NCBI GenBank assembly: GCA_945873715.1
Contig: CAMCFL010000067.1
Location: 1-10,213, forward strand
Reading direction: 5' to 3'
Source of the DNA: Akkermansia muciniphila
Lineage (GTDB): Bacteria; Verrucomicrobiota; Verrucomicrobiia; Limisphaerales; UBA9464
DNA length: 10,213 nucleotides
This document shows positions 7,249 through 10,213 of this stretch, one piece after another. Under the pieces are notes generated by a model, which was not told where the DNA came from, did not search any database, and saw nothing but the letters and a program-made list of their open reading frames with translations. Both the position numbers and the translations under genes were made by a program. How positions within the stretch are numbered: position 1 is the first letter of the stretch; each line of letters begins with the position of its first letter.

Positions 7249-9558
7249 ATGATCACCCACCGTCATCCCGTCGTCCTCTGGAGCGACGCCGCCGGTCAGC
7301 ACTCGGGAGTGCTGGTCGGGGAGTTCGACGCCACCGCAGCTTCGGCCGCAACCGAAACGGAAGTGCTCCGCCAGCTTCGCGACACCATCGAGTGGGTGGT
7401 CGACCATGAGCCGTGGATGTCCGAGCCCGACCTCATCGATCCTCAGTTGCTGGAGGTCCGCGTGGATGTCCGACCGCAGTACCAGACCGGACAGCGGATC
7501 ATCCCCTGTCCTGAAACGATCCCCATGGTCGTGCCGTGTGTGACGGGATTGCAGGAGACGGGATTGCCGGTCTGCGTGATCCCGCATTTCTCGCTGCAGT
7601 TCTCTTTTCAGCCCGGCGGTGACCTCAAGGGATTGGTGGCGCACTACGTCAAGGAATCGCTCCGCGGTCTGTCCCCGTCGCAGCTGGCCCTCCGCATCCC
7701 GCCTTCCGGGTGCCGGCTCGGGGAGATCGTGATGCGCCAGAAGGCGGATCCAAAACGTCCGCCCGCGCCGGAGACGCGTTCGGATCTCAAGCTTCTGTTC
7801 ACCATCGCCGATCCCCTGCTTCAGGATCGCGCCCGGGCATCAGCCAGCTCTGCGGCCTACGAACGGGATGAACTCGTCGCGTCCCTGATCCGATTGCTGG
7901 AGGAGGATCGCGCCAGCCTGCTGCTGGTGGGTGAACCCGGGGTGGGTAAGTCCACGGTGCTGCTGGATGCGGTTCGGAAGCTCACCCGGCAACGGAAGTC
8001 CCGGCCGACCGGGGATGCCGAGGAGTCTCACGATCTGGCGCGTTACCGGTTCTGGCGTGGAAACGGAGCGCGGATCATCGCCGGCATGCGCTACCTCGGG
8101 GAATGGGAGGAGCGCTGCGAGGAGTTCATCCACCAACTCGGTGCCGTCGAGGGAATCTTCTGCGTCGAGAACCTGCTGGAACTCGTCTCCGTCGGAGGCC
8201 AGGGACCGGGAAACAGTGTTGCCGCCTTTTTCCTTCCCTACCTGCAGCGCGGCGAACTCCGGCTGGTAGCCGAGGCGAGCACGGCAGAGATCGAGGCTTG
8301 CCGGCGACTGCTTCCCGGTCTGCTCGACCTGTTCCAGATCGTGCGCGTCCCCGCCTTCACCGAGACCGCGGTGGACCGGGTGCTGACCCGGATCGCCGAG
8401 ACGCAGACCGCTTCGGCCAACCTCCACCTGCAACCCGGGGTCGTCCGGCGTGTTCATCGGATGTTCCGGAGGTTCCAGCCCTACTCCGCCTTCCCAGGGC
8501 CAGCCGCCGCCTTCCTGCGATCCCTGACCGAGGCCCGGAAACGGTCGGCCTCCAGCTCTCCCACCAGAACCATCAGCGAGTCCGATGCAGTGGAGGGATT
8601 CATCCGGCACACCGGCCTGCCGGAGCTGTTCCTGCGGGATGAACTTTCGTTGGATCCCCAGGCAGTCACGGAGCGCTTCAATGCCCAGGTGATCGGGCAG
8701 CCCGATGCCACCCAGGCCGCCGTCCGGCTCGTCGCCACCGTCAAGACCGGATTGAACGATCCTTCGCGTCCCCTCGGAGTCCTCCTCTTCTGCGGCCCCA
8801 CCGGCGTCGGCAAGACCGCATTGGCCCGGACACTGGTGGACTTCTGCTTCGGTGCCAGCCAGCAGAAGGACCGCCTCGTGCGCCTCGACATGAGCGAATA
8901 CGCCGGCTGGGGCGCGTCCCGAAGACTCCTGCTCGATACCCAGGGCCGCGCCGCGGATTGGATCGAGAGGGTTCGTCGTCAGCCCTTCTGCGTCGTTCTC
9001 TTCGACGAGATCGAGAAGGCCGCGCCCGAGGTGTTCGACGTCCTTCTCGGCCTGCTCGATGAAGGTCGGTTGACCGACCGGTTTGGGCGGGTCACCTGGT
9101 TCCGCAGTGCGATCATCGTCCTGACCTCGAACCTCGGTGCCGATGCTGCCCAGGGCATGGGCTTCACCCAATCCAACACCGCCGACTACGCCACCGAGGT
9201 GGCCCGCTTCTTCCGCCCGGAATTCTTCAACCGCCTGGACGAAGTCATCACGTTCCGCCCGCTTTCCACCGCCGACATCGAATCGATCACCCGCAAGGAA
9301 CTCGAGGAACTCGCCGCCCGCGAGGGACTGGCGTCCGCCCGCCTCCGACTCGCGTGGTCCGAACGCCTGGTCCGATGGGTCGCCCGCACCGGGTACGATC
9401 GGCAACTCGGGGCCCGCCCCCTCCAGCGAACGCTGGAACAGACCGTCGCCACCCCGCTGGCCCGCTGGAGGGTGGCGCATCCGAGGCCACAACCCGGTAC
9501 GCTCACCCTCGATTGTGATGACCACGGTTCGGTGAGCATCCGGCACGAACTGGACTGA
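7249..9558 (+). CDS. Clp/Hsp100-like double AAA+ ATPase with degenerate D1, no C-terminal extension (paralogue 3)
   Basis: The shortest paralogue (769 residues) has an N-region (1-200), D1 (about 201-465) and D2 (about 466-755), and ends right after the D2 small domain. The N-region looks like two successive strand-strand-helix units (about 7-52 and 92-140), joined by LLEVRVDVRP (67-76). D1 has Walker A GEPGVGKS (228-235), but Walker B reads IFCVEN (303-308), so Asp-Glu has become Glu-Asn; the arginine fingers are gone (LPGLLDLF, 355-362). Its D1 pore loop is the only one with the canonical tyrosine (MRYLGEW, 280-286). D2 is complete: GPTGVGKT (516-523), VVLFDE (582-587), TSN (626-628), FNR (660-662), GAR (721-723). 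Its pore loop (559-575) is shortened and lacks GYVG, and MGF (637-639) sits at the ClpP-loop position. It starts 3 bases after paralogue 2, with no visible Shine-Dalgarno sequence. It could be the core ATPase subunit of a mixed ring, which is inference. Confidence 0.9.
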   Translation: MITHRHPVVLWSDAAGQHSGVLVGEFDATAASAATETEVLRQLRDTIEWVVDHEPWMSEPDLIDPQLLEVRVDVRPQYQTGQRIIPCPETIPMVVPCVTGLQETGLPVCVIPHFSLQFSFQPGGDLKGLVAHYVKESLRGLSPSQLALRIPPSGCRLGEIVMRQKADPKRPPAPETRSDLKLLFTIADPLLQDRARASASSAAYERDELVASLIRLLEEDRASLLLVGEPGVGKSTVLLDAVRKLTRQRKSRPTGDAEESHDLARYRFWRGNGARIIAGMRYLGEWEERCEEFIHQLGAVEGIFCVENLLELVSVGGQGPGNSVAAFFLPYLQRGELRLVAEASTAEIEACRRLLPGLLDLFQIVRVPAFTETAVDRVLTRIAETQTASANLHLQPGVVRRVHRMFRRFQPYSAFPGPAAAFLRSLTEARKRSASSSPTRTISESDAVEGFIRHTGLPELFLRDELSLDPQAVTERFNAQVIGQPDATQAAVRLVATVKTGLNDPSRPLGVLLFCGPTGVGKTALARTLVDFCFGASQQKDRLVRLDMSEYAGWGASRRLLLDTQGRAADWIERVRRQPFCVVLFDEIEKAAPEVFDVLLGLLDEGRLTDRFGRVTWFRSAIIVLTSNLGADAAQGMGFTQSNTADYATEVARFFRPEFFNRLDEVITFRPLSTADIESITRKELEELAAREGLASARLRLAWSERLVRWVARTGYDRQLGARPLQRTLEQTVATPLARWRVAHPRPQPGTLTLDCDDHGSVSIRHELD

Positions 9559-9560
9559 GG
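9557..9560 (+). promoter_or_regulatory. Weak GAGG ribosome-binding site before the TSUP gene
   Basis: GAGG overlaps the stop codon of paralogue 3 and lies three bases before ATG 9564. The spacing is shorter than ideal, but it is the only Shine-Dalgarno-like motif before any start in the window. It supports the choice of this start. Confidence 0.35.
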
Positions 9561-9563
9561 ACG

Positions 9564-10213
9564 ATGGAGCCTTTGACCTGGATTCACGGGGCGTTGTTTG
9601 TCGTGGGTGCGGCCGCGGGATTCGTCGATGCCATCGCCGGCGGCGGCGGGCTCCTGACGGTTCCCGCACTGCTGGCCGCCGGCCTGCCTCCCCAGGTCGC
9701 CTTGGGAACGAACAAGTTCCAGTCTTCCTGCGGCACCGCACTCGCCACCTGGAACTACTCCCGCGCCGGACTGATCGACTGGGGCCGCTGGAAGATCGGG
9801 GTGGCGGCCACGTTTCTGGCAGCCATCGCCGGAGCCGGCGTCGTGACGGCCGTCGATCCGTCACAACTCCGCCGTCTGATCCCCATCGCGCTCGCTGTGA
9901 TCGTCGTGTACCTGCTGGTGAAGCCGGATCTCGGCACGCGCGAGCGTCCGGCGTTGATGGGCATCGTCCCGTTCGGCCTGCTCTTTGGAGTGCTGCTCGG
10001 ATTCTACGACGGCTTCCTGGGACCCGGGACCGGATCCTTCTGGATGATGGCCTGTGTCCTCGTCCGTGGCCTCGACCTTCGAGGCGCCACGGGCGTGACG
10101 AAAGCCATGAACCTCACCAGCAACCTTGCTGCGCTCGGCTACTTCCTGGTCGCTGGCAAGGTGGACTTTCTCATCGGCTGCCTGATGGCGGCCGGTCAAC
10201 TGCTCGGAGCACA
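9564..10213 (+). CDS. TSUP-family membrane protein, YfcA-like (partial, C-terminus outside window)
   Basis: The 216 visible residues belong to the TSUP (TauE/SafE) family of inner-membrane proteins, some of which export small sulfur-containing anions such as sulfite or sulfoacetate; this member's substrate is unknown. The N-terminal half has the motif FVDAIAGGGGLLTVPALLAAG (20-40), written across the first helix, followed by ALGTNKFQ (46-53). The matching half of the internal duplication shows GFYDGFLGPGTGSFW (146-160) and TKAMNLTSN (179-187). This is the YfcA pattern as I remember it. Hydrophobic segments lie at about 7-40, 77-97, 103-119, 131-148, 155-168, 185-198 and 201-216. It begins 5 bases after the third Clp-like gene, so it is probably co-transcribed. 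It is a common housekeeping-type family, and nothing in the sequence ties its function to the ATPases. Confidence 0.93.
   Translation, partial: MEPLTWIHGALFVVGAAAGFVDAIAGGGGLLTVPALLAAGLPPQVALGTNKFQSSCGTALATWNYSRAGLIDWGRWKIGVAATFLAAIAGAGVVTAVDPSQLRRLIPIALAVIVVYLLVKPDLGTRERPALMGIVPFGLLFGVLLGFYDGFLGPGTGSFWMMACVLVRGLDLRGATGVTKAMNLTSNLAALGYFLVAGKVDFLIGCLMAAGQLLGA

Noticed and set aside
5403..8818. Identical 26-base stretches in paralogues 2 and 3 (5403-5428 and 8793-8818) as direct repeats.
   Set aside because: They encode the conserved D2 Walker A motif in the same preferred codons. They reflect protein conservation between paralogues, not a mobile or regulatory repeat.
515..9558. Classical ClpB disaggregase or the type VI secretion ATPase ClpV.
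   Set aside because: No ClpB/ClpV middle coiled coil lies between D1 and D2, no Clp_N domain is recognisable, and no type VI secretion gene is in the window.
1373..9864. Very long open reading frames on the reverse strand opposite the Clp-like genes (each about 520-690 codons).
   Set aside because: They are shadows produced by strong G/C third-position bias in the forward genes. Their translations show no recognisable domains, while the forward frames have dense AAA+ motifs.

Overview
The window is GC-rich bacterial DNA. It is dominated by one forward-strand gene block, with a partial reverse-strand gene at the left edge and a truncated transporter gene at the right edge. There is no rRNA or other marker to fix the organism. 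Strong G/C third-position bias, near absence of Shine-Dalgarno motifs, and a hairpin-rich intergenic element would suit a Verrucomicrobiota- or Planctomycetota-like genome, but this is only a guess.

Layout. Positions 1-284 (reverse) hold the N-terminal half of a MogA/MoaB-type molybdopterin adenylyltransferase. Positions 285-514 are a non-coding gap between divergent genes. It holds a 13-base palindrome and a 73-base nested inverted repeat that looks like a REPIN/REP element. From 515 to the right edge, four forward genes are packed together with a 4-base overlap and gaps of 3 and 5 bases, so they are almost certainly one transcription unit. The first three (1117, 1126 and 769 residues) are paralogous Clp/Hsp100 proteins with two AAA+ modules each. 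The fourth is a YfcA-like TSUP membrane protein, cut by the window end.

The three Clp-like proteins are the point of interest. None has a ClpB-type middle domain or a recognisable Clp_N domain. Each starts instead with a family-specific, beta-rich region that seems to contain a HicB-like module. In all three, the first AAA+ module (D1) keeps its Walker A motif but has lost normal Walker B acidic residues and the arginine fingers. The second module (D2) keeps every catalytic ATPase motif but has a shortened pore loop without the usual aromatic GYVG motif. Each carries a hydrophobic-Gly-Phe tripeptide (VGF, LGF, MGF) where ClpA/ClpC carry their ClpP-docking loop. The first two also have a long C-terminal extension: a basic linker, a helical segment, and a region whose pattern recalls the PCRF domain of bacterial peptide chain release factors, without the GGQ motif.

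The simplest reading is a hetero-oligomeric AAA+ machine. D1 would bind nucleotide as a scaffold and D2 would hydrolyse ATP. The three different termini would supply target recognition, possibly at the ribosome. The motif changes are directly visible. Hetero-assembly, release-factor homology, ribosome targeting and any ClpP link are inference. I know of no described system with this make-up.
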